Position numbers and translations under genes: made by a program. Source: an uncultured Oceanospirillaceae bacterium (GTDB taxonomy: Bacteria > Pseudomonadota > Gammaproteobacteria > Pseudomonadales > Balneatricaceae). From it: a stretch of 64,000 nt of DNA. The stretch spans positions 202,713-266,712 of the forward strand of contig CAKZOD010000022.1 in assembly GCA_937136055.1 (NCBI GenBank). The letters run 5' to 3'. The notes under the pieces are model-generated. The model had not been told where the DNA came from, did no database searches, and worked only from the letters and a program-made list of their open reading frames with translations. Of the stretch, positions 33,632 through 42,080 are shown piece after piece. The stretch's first letter is position 1. Each line of letters begins with the position of its first letter.

Positions 33632-34672
33632 ATGAATAAATTCCCTACCGATTACAGCTATTTAAATGGCTGCCCTTTAAGTGACGCTTCTATCAGGTCC
33701 GAAAATAGCGATTTTCTCGTTAAGGAAATTCCAGCCTTTGAACCCGACGGAGAAGGAGAACACTGGTATTTAAAAATAGAAAAAGACGGTGAAAATAGTG
33801 ACTGGATTGCAAAGCAGTTAGCCATCTATTTTAATGTATCAAGTAAAGAAATCGGCTATGCAGGAAAGAAAGATCGCCACGCTATCACTCAGCAGTGGTT
33901 TAGTGTTTGTTTGCCGGGTGTAAAAACGATTGATATCAGTGCGTTTGATACCGATAAAGTGCGTGTTTTAGCAGTGGAAAAGCACAGCCGCAAGTTACGC
34001 ACAGGAGCTTTAAAAGGTAATTGTTTTCAAATACGCCTTAAAGACGTTTCTGATGATGTTGATTTAGAAAAACGTTTGTCTTTGATTGTTGATGGCGTGC
34101 CTAACTACTTTGGTGAGCAGCGCTTTGGTATTGACGGGGGAAACCTTCGTCGTGGTGTTGCGCTGCTTAAGGGAGAGTTTAAAGAACGCAATAGAACTAA
34201 AAAAGGATTATATATCTCAGCGGTTAGAAGCTGGTTATTTAATCATATGCTCTCAAATAGACTAAAGCATAGTTTATGGTCTGATGTGATGGCTGGTGAT
34301 GTCGTAATGCTCGATGGTACCAAAAGCCATTTTGTCGTTGATGATATAGATGATATTAAACGGCGTTTACAAGAGCATGATTTACATATCACAGGTGCCT
34401 TGTGGGGCCGTGGGCGCAGTATTTGCGAAGCGCAGGCAGAGCTTTGGGAGCAGGAGCAGGTTAAAGGTTTTAATGAAATTACCGCGGCTTTGGAAAAAGC
34501 AGGGCTTAGCCAAGAGCGCAGAGCATTGAGGGTGCTACCTAAAAATCTTGAGTACAAAAAAGAGCAAGATGGGATTTGGCTAATTAGTTTTGAATTGCCA
34601 CCGGGGGCTTTTGCCACAAGTGTCTTACGCGAATTATGTAATATATCAAATAATGCGGGTAGAAATAGATGA
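33632..34672 (+). CDS. truD: tRNA pseudouridine(13) synthase
   Basis: Makes pseudouridine at position 13 of tRNA-Glu. 346 residues. Catalytic Asp81 in GYAGKKDRHAITQQWFS; FGEQRFGIDGGN and the TRUD insertion domain follow; C-terminal ELPPGAFATSVLREL is characteristic. Stop overlaps the surE start (ATGA). Its direct position after ftsB reveals the missing ispD-ispF pair. Confidence 0.97.
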   Translation: MNKFPTDYSYLNGCPLSDASIRSENSDFLVKEIPAFEPDGEGEHWYLKIEKDGENSDWIAKQLAIYFNVSSKEIGYAGKKDRHAITQQWFSVCLPGVKTIDISAFDTDKVRVLAVEKHSRKLRTGALKGNCFQIRLKDVSDDVDLEKRLSLIVDGVPNYFGEQRFGIDGGNLRRGVALLKGEFKERNRTKKGLYISAVRSWLFNHMLSNRLKHSLWSDVMAGDVVMLDGTKSHFVVDDIDDIKRRLQEHDLHITGALWGRGRSICEAQAELWEQEQVKGFNEITAALEKAGLSQERRALRVLPKNLEYKKEQDGIWLISFELPPGAFATSVLRELCNISNNAGRNR

Positions 34673-35415
34673 ATATTCTCGTTTCAAATGATGATGGCGT
34701 TAAAGCACCAGGCATCCAAGCATTGGCGCAAATGCTGCAAACCATAGCTCAGGTACAAGTAATTGCACCTGATAGAAACAGATCCGCTGCGAGTAATGCT
34801 TTAACATTACATCGCCCGATCCGCTCTTATCGCCACAAAAGCGGTTACATAAGTCTAGATGCAACGCCTACGGATTGTGTAAATTTAGGAGTGGCAGGAA
34901 CTTTTGATTTTATTCCTCAAATGGTCGTCTCCGGTATCAATACAGGGGCTAATTTAGGCGATGATGTTCTCTACTCAGGTACAGTGGCCGCAGCGATGGA
35001 AGGGAGGACTCTCGGGTTACCTGGGATTGCGATTTCATTGGCAAGTGCTCACCCAAATCATTATGAAAGTGCGGCAATTGTTGTCAAAGACCTTGTTCTA
35101 AAACTAGAATCTTTGAAAGTCGCACCACGCACAGTATTGAATGTAAATGTTCCTGATTTACCCATAGAAGAAATAAAGGGGATTCAAGTGACTAGGCTTG
35201 GTCATCGAGCTGTTTCGCAAAACCCGATAGAGTGCGTAGATCCACGTGGCGATGTATTGCACTGGATAGCGGGAGTAGGTTCGTCAATTGATAATGGACC
35301 TGGGACGGATTTCTTTGCAATCGAGCATGGTTATGTGTCAATTACCCCAGTACATTTTGATATGACAAACTACGAAGCTATGAATAACGTTGAAAACTGG
35401 CTGGAGGAGCAGTAG
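34669..35415 (+). CDS. surE: 5'/3'-nucleotidase SurE
   Basis: Metal-dependent phosphatase acting on nucleoside monophosphates and exopolyphosphate, linked to stationary-phase survival. 248 residues. N-terminal NILVSNDDGVKAPG supplies the metal-binding Asp8-Asp9; APDRNRSAASNALTL and SGINTGANLGDDVLYSGTVAAAMEG are the other signatures. Coupled to truD upstream and pcm downstream by overlapping start and stop codons. Confidence 0.97.
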   Translation: MNILVSNDDGVKAPGIQALAQMLQTIAQVQVIAPDRNRSAASNALTLHRPIRSYRHKSGYISLDATPTDCVNLGVAGTFDFIPQMVVSGINTGANLGDDVLYSGTVAAAMEGRTLGLPGIAISLASAHPNHYESAAIVVKDLVLKLESLKVAPRTVLNVNVPDLPIEEIKGIQVTRLGHRAVSQNPIECVDPRGDVLHWIAGVGSSIDNGPGTDFFAIEHGYVSITPVHFDMTNYEAMNNVENWLEEQ

Positions 35416-36086
35416 TGGCTGAGCAATTTAACCTGCGTGGAAGTGGAATGACATCGCAGCGAGCCAGAGATAGGTTAGCAGTAAGTTTACAAGAAAAAGG
35501 AATTGAAAATGCAGCGGTATTAAATGCCATACGTAATACACCGCGACATATTTTTATTGATGAGGCTTTAGCCCATGGCGCTTACGAAAATAACGCGTTA
35601 CCTATTGGCTATAACCAGACGATATCACAGCCTTATATAGTAGCGCGAATGACAGAATTACTACTGGCTGATAAACCGCTGCAAAAAGTGTTAGAAGTTG
35701 GTACGGGCTCTGGCTATCAAACTGCCATACTCGCTCAATTAGTGGGTAAGGTTTACTCTGTAGAGCGCATTAAGCCGCTTCAAGATAGAGCGGCGATACG
35801 CTTAGATGCGTTATCTATAAAAAATATACACTTAAAACATACTGATGGTGGTATGGGATTAGACACTTATGCACCATTTGATGCAATTTTAGTAACAGCA
35901 GCACCTGATGAGGTACCTGTCGAGTTAGTTGAGCAATTAGCAGTTAACGGCACAATGGTGATACCTGTGGGTGGAAGTAATGGGCAAACTTTAAAGGTTA
36001 TAAAGAAAAAGACGGCACAGCAGATTGATACACAAATCGTTGAAGCAGTGAATTTTGTACCTTTACTCTCAGGTGTTATTAGCTAA
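35415..36086 (+). CDS. pcm: Protein-L-isoaspartate O-methyltransferase
   Basis: Repairs isoaspartyl residues in aged proteins using S-adenosylmethionine. 223 residues. QTISQPYIVARMTELL is the substrate-site motif; VLEVGTGSGYQTAILA is the AdoMet-binding glycine loop; the C-terminus FVPLLSGV is typical. GTG start overlaps the surE stop by one base. In E. coli nlpD-rpoS come next; here DUF368 and a folded element intervene. Confidence 0.97.
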   Translation: MAEQFNLRGSGMTSQRARDRLAVSLQEKGIENAAVLNAIRNTPRHIFIDEALAHGAYENNALPIGYNQTISQPYIVARMTELLLADKPLQKVLEVGTGSGYQTAILAQLVGKVYSVERIKPLQDRAAIRLDALSIKNIHLKHTDGGMGLDTYAPFDAILVTAAPDEVPVELVEQLAVNGTMVIPVGGSNGQTLKVIKKKTAQQIDTQIVEAVNFVPLLSGVIS

Positions 36087-36130
36087 AGCCTCGATAAAAA
36101 CAACTATCTACCCTCAACTTTAGTACTCAC

Positions 36131-36146
36131 AATAGGCTTGCCTATT
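36131..36146. repeat. Perfect inverted repeat aataggc-tt-gcctatt
   Basis: A 7-bp perfect stem with a two-base centre in the pcm-DUF368 spacer, 33 bases before the DUF368 start. No T-run follows, so an operator or protein site is as likely as a terminator. Confidence 0.4.
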
Positions 36147-36178
36147 GACGGATAAGTTTGAACCCAAGGAGCTCTACA

Positions 36179-37114
36179 TTGGATCAAAAGCGAAGCATAA
36201 AGGATTATTTACTACTGTATTTAAAGGGCTGCATGATGGGAGCCGCTGATGCTGTACCAGGTGTGTCAGGCGGTACTATTGCTTTTATTACAGGAATTTA
36301 TGAGGAGTTAATTGGTACGATAAGTCGTATTGATTTTAGCGTGTTAAGAAGTTTACGTGATGTTGGCGTCGTGAAAACTTGGAGTGCAGTTAATGGCAGC
36401 TTTCTGGCAGTGCTTTTAACAGGAATATTAAGCAGTATTGTTCTATTATCTAATGTCGTTTTATATATGCTAGATAGTTATCCACAAGCATTGTGGGGGT
36501 TCTTTTTCGGTTTAATAGCAGCTTCAACAATCGTCATGTTTAAAGCGATACAGCAGTGGAGTTCGATAAGTGTCATTGCCTTTTTAGCCGCTGCGCTTGG
36601 ATCATTTTATCTCACGACACTTTCAGCTTCAGTGCTAGAAGCTAATCTTGTTAATATCTTTTTTGCAGGTATGTTAGCTATCTGCGCGATGATTTTACCG
36701 GGGATATCAGGCTCGTTCATTCTATTATTATTAGGCCTCTATACTAGTGTATTAGGTGCCGTTAAAAATTTAGAGCTTATGGTCATAAGTGTTTTTGCAT
36801 TAGGTTGTATTAGCGGTCTTCTGTGCTTTTCAAAGGTTTTAACTTGGTTGTTTAAGCATTATAGAGATATCACTATGGCCTTATTAACCGGTTTTTTAGT
36901 CGGCTCTCTCAATAAAGTTTGGCCTTGGAAGGAAGTACTTACCACACGTATCAATAGTAAAGGTGTTGAAGTCGCCGATAGTCAACAAAATATTTTGCCT
37001 AGTAACTTTGAAAGTATCACAGGTTTAGATGCTCAGCTATGGATCGTAATTGCTTTATCATTTTTTGGCATCGCACTCGTACTGTTTATTGAGAAAATAA
37101 ATCGGGTGGAATAA
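36179..37114 (+). CDS. DUF368 membrane protein, probable undecaprenyl-phosphate translocase
   Basis: Polytopic inner-membrane protein of the DUF368 family, members of which were shown to return undecaprenyl phosphate (C55-P) across the membrane (PopT in Staphylococcus, VCA0040 in Vibrio cholerae). 311 residues. The family signature GAADAVPGVSGGTIAFITGIYEEL is near the N-terminus and a second glycine-rich motif ICAMILPGISGSFILLLLG is in the middle, an internal repeat. Eight or more hydrophobic segments. The start is TTG at 36179 because AAGGAG sits seven bases before it; a TTG at 36158 is also in frame. The function is inferred from the family. Confidence 0.85.
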   Translation: MDQKRSIKDYLLLYLKGCMMGAADAVPGVSGGTIAFITGIYEELIGTISRIDFSVLRSLRDVGVVKTWSAVNGSFLAVLLTGILSSIVLLSNVVLYMLDSYPQALWGFFFGLIAASTIVMFKAIQQWSSISVIAFLAAALGSFYLTTLSASVLEANLVNIFFAGMLAICAMILPGISGSFILLLLGLYTSVLGAVKNLELMVISVFALGCISGLLCFSKVLTWLFKHYRDITMALLTGFLVGSLNKVWPWKEVLTTRINSKGVEVADSQQNILPSNFESITGLDAQLWIVIALSFFGIALVLFIEKINRVE

Positions 37115-37168
37115 AGCGTAAACTGTACTCTTATATGTGATATTAGTGATAGTTGGTAAACTATTTAA

Positions 37169-37441
37169 TCTAGGGAAACAGTGAATAGGTCCCTAGATGT
37201 CCCCTGTGGATAACTAAGAGGCTAGACCCGCGAAAGAAAGTGAAGTTAATGGCGAGTCCTTTACAAGCTTTCTGACAAAGGAGATAGCCTCTTAGAGATC
37301 CACCCTACGGGGCGTACAGGATATTCCGTGATCATCGTTAATGCATTTCGCCGGGCAACCAGCCCGCCTGTATGCATTGCCTTAATCACGAAAAATCCTG
37401 TATGCCAGGGGCGTCTAGGACTTGTTCACTGTTTCCCTAGA
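37169..37441. repeat. Folded 273-bp element with perfect 17-bp terminal inverted repeats
   Basis: Lies between DUF368 and nlpD; no protein is encoded. Ends tctagggaaacagtgaa (37169-37185) and its exact complement (37425-37441). The pairing continues inward to about 37204 on the left and 37405 on the right, with mismatches that are mostly G-U compatible plus one-base bulges. Inside are two arms: an 11-bp perfect stem 37214-37224 / 37285-37295, and a branched arm 37315-37403 built of acaggat/atcctgt, cgtgat/atcacg, aatgcat/atgcatt and cgggc/gcccg around aacca. A perfect DnaA box overlaps the junction (37205-37213). It could be a structured RNA, a miniature mobile element or a repetitive palindromic unit; I recognise no known family. 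Confidence 0.75.
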
Positions 37442-37639
37442 CTATACTTTTTCAATATCAGCTACTAAGCTTATGTTTATAAACAATTAACAAAATATTT
37501 AATGTATTCGATATTTAGATAGGCTATTTTAAGTGGGTATTATAAGCAATCCTCAACAACATCTATTGATATAAGCTGATAGTATCGATATTGAACTGTG
37601 GGGTTGTTTATAAGATTTACTAAATAACCCTATCTCATT

Positions 37640-38521
37640 GTGAAGAAGACAGTAAAATTGATTAATGTAATTCGGGCTTACTTTTTGGGTCTCTTGCTTG
37701 TATTAACAGGCTGTGCTACCGGATATGCTCCAGTTACTGATTTATCCTCAGCTTCCACTCCCAAAGCCCGTAAAACACCCCCTCCTAAGAAATATGTAGC
37801 TGCAAATATCCCGCGTAATTACAAAGTTAAATCGGGTGATACCTTGTATTCAATTGCATGGAAATACGGTTTAGATTTTAAGCAACTTGCTAAAATGAAC
37901 AATATTGGCAGTGATTACACTATTTATAAAAATCAAAAATTGTTTATAAAACAAACGGCAAAGAATAAGAAGTCGTCTGCTATTAAGCACTCAACACTTA
38001 ATGATAAATCTGCTGTGTCGTCAAAAATAGACAAAGTCAGTAAAAACAAAACGCAAAAAAAGAAAGATAATAGAAAAAAAACGATTAAAGCGAGTAAATC
38101 AAACCCACCAAAAAAGAAGCCTATTTCCACAGCTAAATCGTCTAATAAATCTCGTGGTAAAGTGATTTGGCGCTGGCCGGCGAAAGGAAAAGTTGTAAAT
38201 AATTTTAGTAGTGAAAACAAAGGCTTAAACATATCTGGGGATAAAGGTGAGGCTGTGTATGCAGCAGCTTCCGGCGAGGTTGTTTACGCTGGGAATGGTA
38301 TTATTGGCTATGGGAATTTAATCATCATAAAGCACTCTCCTGAGTATTTAAGTGCCTATGCTCACAATAGTGTAATATTAATAGGAGAGGGTAGCCGGAT
38401 TAAAGGAGGAGCCAAAATAGCCGAAATAGGTAGTAGTGGGACAATAAGAACAATCCTTCATTTTGAAATAAGAAAGGATGGGAAACCGGTTAATCCACTA
38501 AAATATTTACCGAGAAAATAA
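37640..38521 (+). CDS. nlpD: NlpD-type lipoprotein, LysM and degenerate M23 domain
   Basis: Outer-membrane lipoprotein that activates a cell-wall amidase at the division site. 293 residues from GTG. Lipobox VLTGC (Cys25). LysM domain with YKVKSGDTLYSIAWKYG at about 60-104, then a very lysine- and serine-rich linker of about 70 residues. The C-terminal LytM domain begins at about 175 (WRWPAKGKVVNNFS). The zinc ligands are lost: KGLNISG replaces the HxxxD type motif and ILHFEIR lacks the first His of HxH, as expected for an amidase activator and not an enzyme. Followed by rpoS, the classic pair; the rpoS promoter may lie inside this gene. Confidence 0.93.
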   Translation: MKKTVKLINVIRAYFLGLLLVLTGCATGYAPVTDLSSASTPKARKTPPPKKYVAANIPRNYKVKSGDTLYSIAWKYGLDFKQLAKMNNIGSDYTIYKNQKLFIKQTAKNKKSSAIKHSTLNDKSAVSSKIDKVSKNKTQKKKDNRKKTIKASKSNPPKKKPISTAKSSNKSRGKVIWRWPAKGKVVNNFSSENKGLNISGDKGEAVYAAASGEVVYAGNGIIGYGNLIIIKHSPEYLSAYAHNSVILIGEGSRIKGGAKIAEIGSSGTIRTILHFEIRKDGKPVNPLKYLPRK

Positions 38522-38565
38522 TTAGGGATTAGCTTTGTAAAAGTTGAGACTAAGGGTTTATACAT

Positions 38566-39591
38566 ATGAATATCTTGGATATGGACAATCAAGACGCTGA
38601 CTCTGTCAGTAAAATTCAATCACAAGTAATGGAGCATGGTTCGTTAGCAGACGCCCCCAGTGAAACTGGGATATCTTTTAGCTTAGATGCTGATGTAGAA
38701 GTAAAATCAACAACTGGCCGCGGTCGAGGCAGCCAGACACATCAAGATTTAATGAACGAAAAGAATCTCGATGCTACTCAATTATATTTAAACGAAATTG
38801 GATTCTCTCCACTACTGTCGGCAGAGGAAGAAGTGCATTTTTCACGCCTATCACTCAAAGGGTGCGAGAAATCTAGAAAGCGTATGATTGAAAGCAATCT
38901 GCGTTTAGTCGTTAAAATATCAAGACGTTATATCAATCGTGGTTTATCGCTTCTCGATCTTATTGAGGAGGGTAATTTAGGGTTAATCCGTGCTGTAGAA
39001 AAATTTGATCCAGAGAGAGGCTTTCGCTTTTCAACCTATGCAACTTGGTGGATAAGACAAACGATCGAACGTGCAATAATGAATCAAACGCGCACCATTA
39101 GATTGCCAATTCATGTCGTTAAAGAATTAAATGTGTATCTAAGAGCAGCGCGCCAGCTAGCTCAGGATCTAGACCAAGAGCCAACCATTGAGCAAATTGC
39201 CCATGTGGTGGATAAGCCAGTGGCGACGGTTGAAAAAGTACTTGGCTTAAATGAAAAAGTGGTGTCTATTGATTTGCCAATTGCCGGCTCTGAGAAGACA
39301 GTGGTCGAGACCGTACCTGCGAATGATTCATTCGATCCGAGTGTTGCTCTTCAAACAGATAACTTAAGTGGCTCATTAGAGTTATGGCTTGATGATTTGC
39401 CAGGTAAACACGCTGAGGTTTTAGCGAGACGCTTTGGTTTACGAGGCTATCATTTAAGTACCTTGGAAGAAGTAGGGCAAGAGATTGGTTTGACCCGCGA
39501 AAGGGTGAGGCAGATTCAAGTAGAAGCCCTAAAGAAGCTTCGTGAGATAATTGAAAGCAACGGTTTATCCAGTGAAGACTTACTTAAATAA
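38566..39591 (+). CDS. rpoS: RNA polymerase sigma factor RpoS
   Basis: General stress and stationary-phase sigma factor. 341 residues. Region 1.2 ([21 protein letters not shown]), region 2 ([56 protein letters not shown]), region 3 and region 4 with the helix-turn-helix ([20 protein letters not shown]). Downstream of nlpD, which fixes the identity against RpoD/RpoH. A short hairpin follows the stop. Confidence 0.97.
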   Translation: MNILDMDNQDADSVSKIQSQVMEHGSLADAPSETGISFSLDADVEVKSTTGRGRGSQTHQDLMNEKNLDATQLYLNEIGFSPLLSAEEEVHFSRLSLKGCEKSRKRMIESNLRLVVKISRRYINRGLSLLDLIEEGNLGLIRAVEKFDPERGFRFSTYATWWIRQTIERAIMNQTRTIRLPIHVVKELNVYLRAARQLAQDLDQEPTIEQIAHVVDKPVATVEKVLGLNEKVVSIDLPIAGSEKTVVETVPANDSFDPSVALQTDNLSGSLELWLDDLPGKHAEVLARRFGLRGYHLSTLEEVGQEIGLTRERVRQIQVEALKKLREIIESNGLSSEDLLK

Positions 39592-39600
39592 GCTGTATTT

Positions 39601-39622
39601 AGGGCGATAGGTCTATCGCCCT
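39601..39622. terminator. Hairpin between converging rpoS and Rieske genes
   Basis: Perfect 10-bp stem agggcgatag / ctatcgccct with a two-base loop, between two converging genes. The T-run is poor, so termination is plausible but not certain. Confidence 0.5.
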
Positions 39623-39961
39623 TCATTTATCGTCCATCAGTTTCTCTTCAGTAATATAAAGTTTCCCGTCAAAAACCTTAAAATCGATTTCTCTTAATTG
39701 ACCGCCAGTGCATGGGCCACTGATGCAAAGTCCTTGTGAGATTGTAAACAAAGCTTGATGGTGCTCACAACGAATAAAGTTTTTTTGTTCGTCTAATAGC
39801 TTTTCAGATATTAAATTCAAAGGCTTTCGCCGATGTGGGCAGCTGTTTTGGTAAACATGTAGCTTATCGCCTGTGCAGACAATGAGATAGTCTTCTACTA
39901 AAAGTGAAGAAGCATTATCGCTATTTATATCTATTGCATTTAAATCACAGAGAAGGCGCAT
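39623..39961 (-). CDS. Small Rieske [2Fe-2S] protein
   Basis: A 112-residue soluble ferredoxin-type Rieske protein. Cluster ligands are visible as CPHRRKPLN (Cys-x-His) and, about 20 residues later, CEHHQALF (Cys-x-x-His). The rest is a compact beta fold; GPCTGGQLREIDFKV matches the third Rieske loop. No oxygenase domain is attached, so it is an electron carrier or regulatory protein; its partner is unknown. It starts three bases after the stop of the kinase-like gene upstream, so the two form an operon. Confidence 0.88.
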   Translation of the reverse strand: MRLLCDLNAIDINSDNASSLLVEDYLIVCTGDKLHVYQNSCPHRRKPLNLISEKLLDEQKNFIRCEHHQALFTISQGLCISGPCTGGQLREIDFKVFDGKLYITEEKLMDDK

Positions 39962-39964
39962 GTA

Positions 39965-41677
39965 TTACTCAGTGAATTGTTTAAACTGTTCTAGCAAGCG
40001 ATTAATTGCTTCGTCATCATCGGTATCAACTTCTATCTGTAAAGCTTGTTCTTGCTCATTTAAGGGTTGTTGATAACTGCGCTGGTGGGCCAGCCGTTCA
40101 AGGGAGAAGTTGCTATCACTTGACCGAGTATTAATACCTTTTACCAGGCGAGCTTCCATGAGTTTGGTGTTACATAAGCAGCTGATAATACAAATATCAA
40201 TGGCTAGTTTTTGGGCAATATCAATATATTTTTGCCTGAAGTGTTGCTTCAAGAATGTACCATCGACAATCACACTATAGCCTAAGGAAAGAACCTGCTC
40301 AGTTAAAGAGATTAAATGCTGAGATAAGCGTGCATTAATTTCAGGGCTGTGTAGTTGAAGGTTTTTACCTTTCTTTTGAAGCTCTTTGTATAAACGATTA
40401 CGTTCGGTTTCAGATCGTAGTCGTATTGTTGGGCTCGTTTTTGTGATTTGCTCGCTAATATGGCTTTTTCCACTGCCAGACAAGCCGTGCATAATAATCA
40501 GTTTTGGCGGGCTGTTTTTTTGGTAGCTTTGGGTTAATGCGAGATATTTTAAAAAAATTGCATGACTCGCTTGTTCGCCAAAGGTTGCAATTTTAGCTCT
40601 TACCATTGCCCTGAAGCTTTTATAGAAGTTTAAAAGTGCGAGTGCTTGAAAGTCGCCAGTGATTTCCAGATAGCGGTTAAGTGCAATATTAGCCCAAGAA
40701 TATTTATTGTTGGCCTCTAGATCCATTAATAAGAATGCGAGATCTGAACAAGTGTCTATCCAGCGAAACTGTAAATTAAACTCGATGCAATCAAAAAGAC
40801 GAAGCTCGTTTTTATAACAAGTAATATTACCTAAATGGAGATCACCATGACACTCTCTGATAAAGCCTTGTTTGCGTCTGTCGATGAGCACATCACGCAA
40901 TGCTGTAAACTGATCTGTTGTTTGATTATAGAGCTGGGTAATTTGTTGGCAATCTTCACTGTTGTCGTAAAAATCGAGAGTGTGGATAAAATTGTCGGAC
41001 ACAAGCTGCCAGATATTATCAGGTTCGCCCCAAGGGCTGTTTGTTGTGATCGTTGGTAAACACAAATGGAACTGAGCGAGCTGTTGAGCGAGTTGGTTTA
41101 TCCATAATGGATTGAATTGGTTACATTGTAAAAGTTTATCTAGACCGTCATTCGGATCAAATTGCTGCATACGTACAGCGTATTCAAGCACTGCATTGGC
41201 GCTGCTATTCGTACTTAGTGCCGTAGAACTTTCATTTAATGGTTCAGAACTTTGGGTATTAGCGAAAGCTTCAACTGATAGTGCATGTTCAGGATGTAAT
41301 GATTGTGCGGCAGAATTAAAAGAATTCACAGCGGTGTCAGCAGTATCTGAAATGGCAGCTGAATTTTGCTGGTTAAGCCGGTAGTCGTCAGCACCAATTA
41401 CTGGGCTTTCAAAGGTGCCGCTAATTGTAATAACAGCTTGATAAATATCCGGTGCTAATCGCTGGTTGAGACGCAGCTCTTCTTCACAATAAAACTGTCG
41501 CTTGCCCAGCGTGGAAAAATCTAAAAAACCAAAGTTTAATTCCTTTTTAACTTTGTACACATAATCTCCCGTTAGAATTACCCAGGAAACCTGTGTTTCG
41601 ATTATTTCAATCGGCAGGGTCACAGGGTGGGGATAACAAGCAGGGTTGTGCAGCGCATTAATCAAAGGTGGTAACAT
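39965..41677 (-). CDS. Fusion of aminoglycoside-phosphotransferase-like domain and P-loop kinase
   Basis: 570 residues. The N-terminal part (VYKVKKELNFGFLDFSTLGKR and, near 277, HGDLHLGN followed by LFDCIEF) has the lysine, catalytic-loop and metal motifs of the choline/aminoglycoside kinase fold. The C-terminal part has a Walker A loop MHGLSGSGKS at about 398-405 and resembles small-molecule kinases of the AAA_33 type. This fusion is a known family in proteobacteria, with unknown substrate. An S/A/N-rich stretch at about 101-162 interrupts the N-terminal domain and looks like a recent low-complexity insertion. Co-directional and three bases from the Rieske gene. Confidence 0.82.
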   Translation of the reverse strand: MLPPLINALHNPACYPHPVTLPIEIIETQVSWVILTGDYVYKVKKELNFGFLDFSTLGKRQFYCEEELRLNQRLAPDIYQAVITISGTFESPVIGADDYRLNQQNSAAISDTADTAVNSFNSAAQSLHPEHALSVEAFANTQSSEPLNESSTALSTNSSANAVLEYAVRMQQFDPNDGLDKLLQCNQFNPLWINQLAQQLAQFHLCLPTITTNSPWGEPDNIWQLVSDNFIHTLDFYDNSEDCQQITQLYNQTTDQFTALRDVLIDRRKQGFIRECHGDLHLGNITCYKNELRLFDCIEFNLQFRWIDTCSDLAFLLMDLEANNKYSWANIALNRYLEITGDFQALALLNFYKSFRAMVRAKIATFGEQASHAIFLKYLALTQSYQKNSPPKLIIMHGLSGSGKSHISEQITKTSPTIRLRSETERNRLYKELQKKGKNLQLHSPEINARLSQHLISLTEQVLSLGYSVIVDGTFLKQHFRQKYIDIAQKLAIDICIISCLCNTKLMEARLVKGINTRSSDSNFSLERLAHQRSYQQPLNEQEQALQIEVDTDDDEAINRLLEQFKQFTE

Positions 41678-42080
41678 AAAAGCCTTTAAACAGAACGGGT
41701 TTGGACATGAGCTAATTAGCTATGCTTTAAATATCATGCTTTAAACAATGTAAATTGAGTGTATTTCTCTATGGTGAATTTCGAGCATTTATGCCCTAGA
41801 TACACAACATTCCTTCACGGTTAAATCAGCTGCTCTATATTTAGGTGTATTTAATAAATATTGTATAGAGTAATCAGCCGCTTCCATTTTTTATCATTAT
41901 TATTTTCAAATGTTTTTATTTGATTAGCGTTGCTTGAATGACTCACTAACACATAATCAAAAATAACTTCAATCGCAAAGCAGGAACCCTACATTATACT
42001 CGAAAATAGCATCAAGCTCTATAAAGCGAGTGCGCTGAATTGTACAATAGCCGCTAAATCAAATACATCAGCTGGTATAT
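41678..42080. other. 403-base divergent intergenic region upstream of mrcB
   Basis: AT-rich spacer between the divergent kinase-like gene and mrcB. Apart from a -10-like tatact (41995-42000) without a matching -35, I see no gene, repeat or RNA structure. Confidence 0.4.

Noticed and set aside
37169..37441. Retron or integron attC interpretation of the folded element
   Set aside because: No reverse transcriptase gene adjoins it, and I find no paired attC core motifs or integrase; the ends are symmetrical, unlike attC.
40981..40989. Perfect DnaA box inside the kinase-like gene (also at 11900-11908 in tsf and 36478-36486 in the DUF368 gene)
   Set aside because: Inside coding sequence where the codons explain the bases; no cluster as in an origin.
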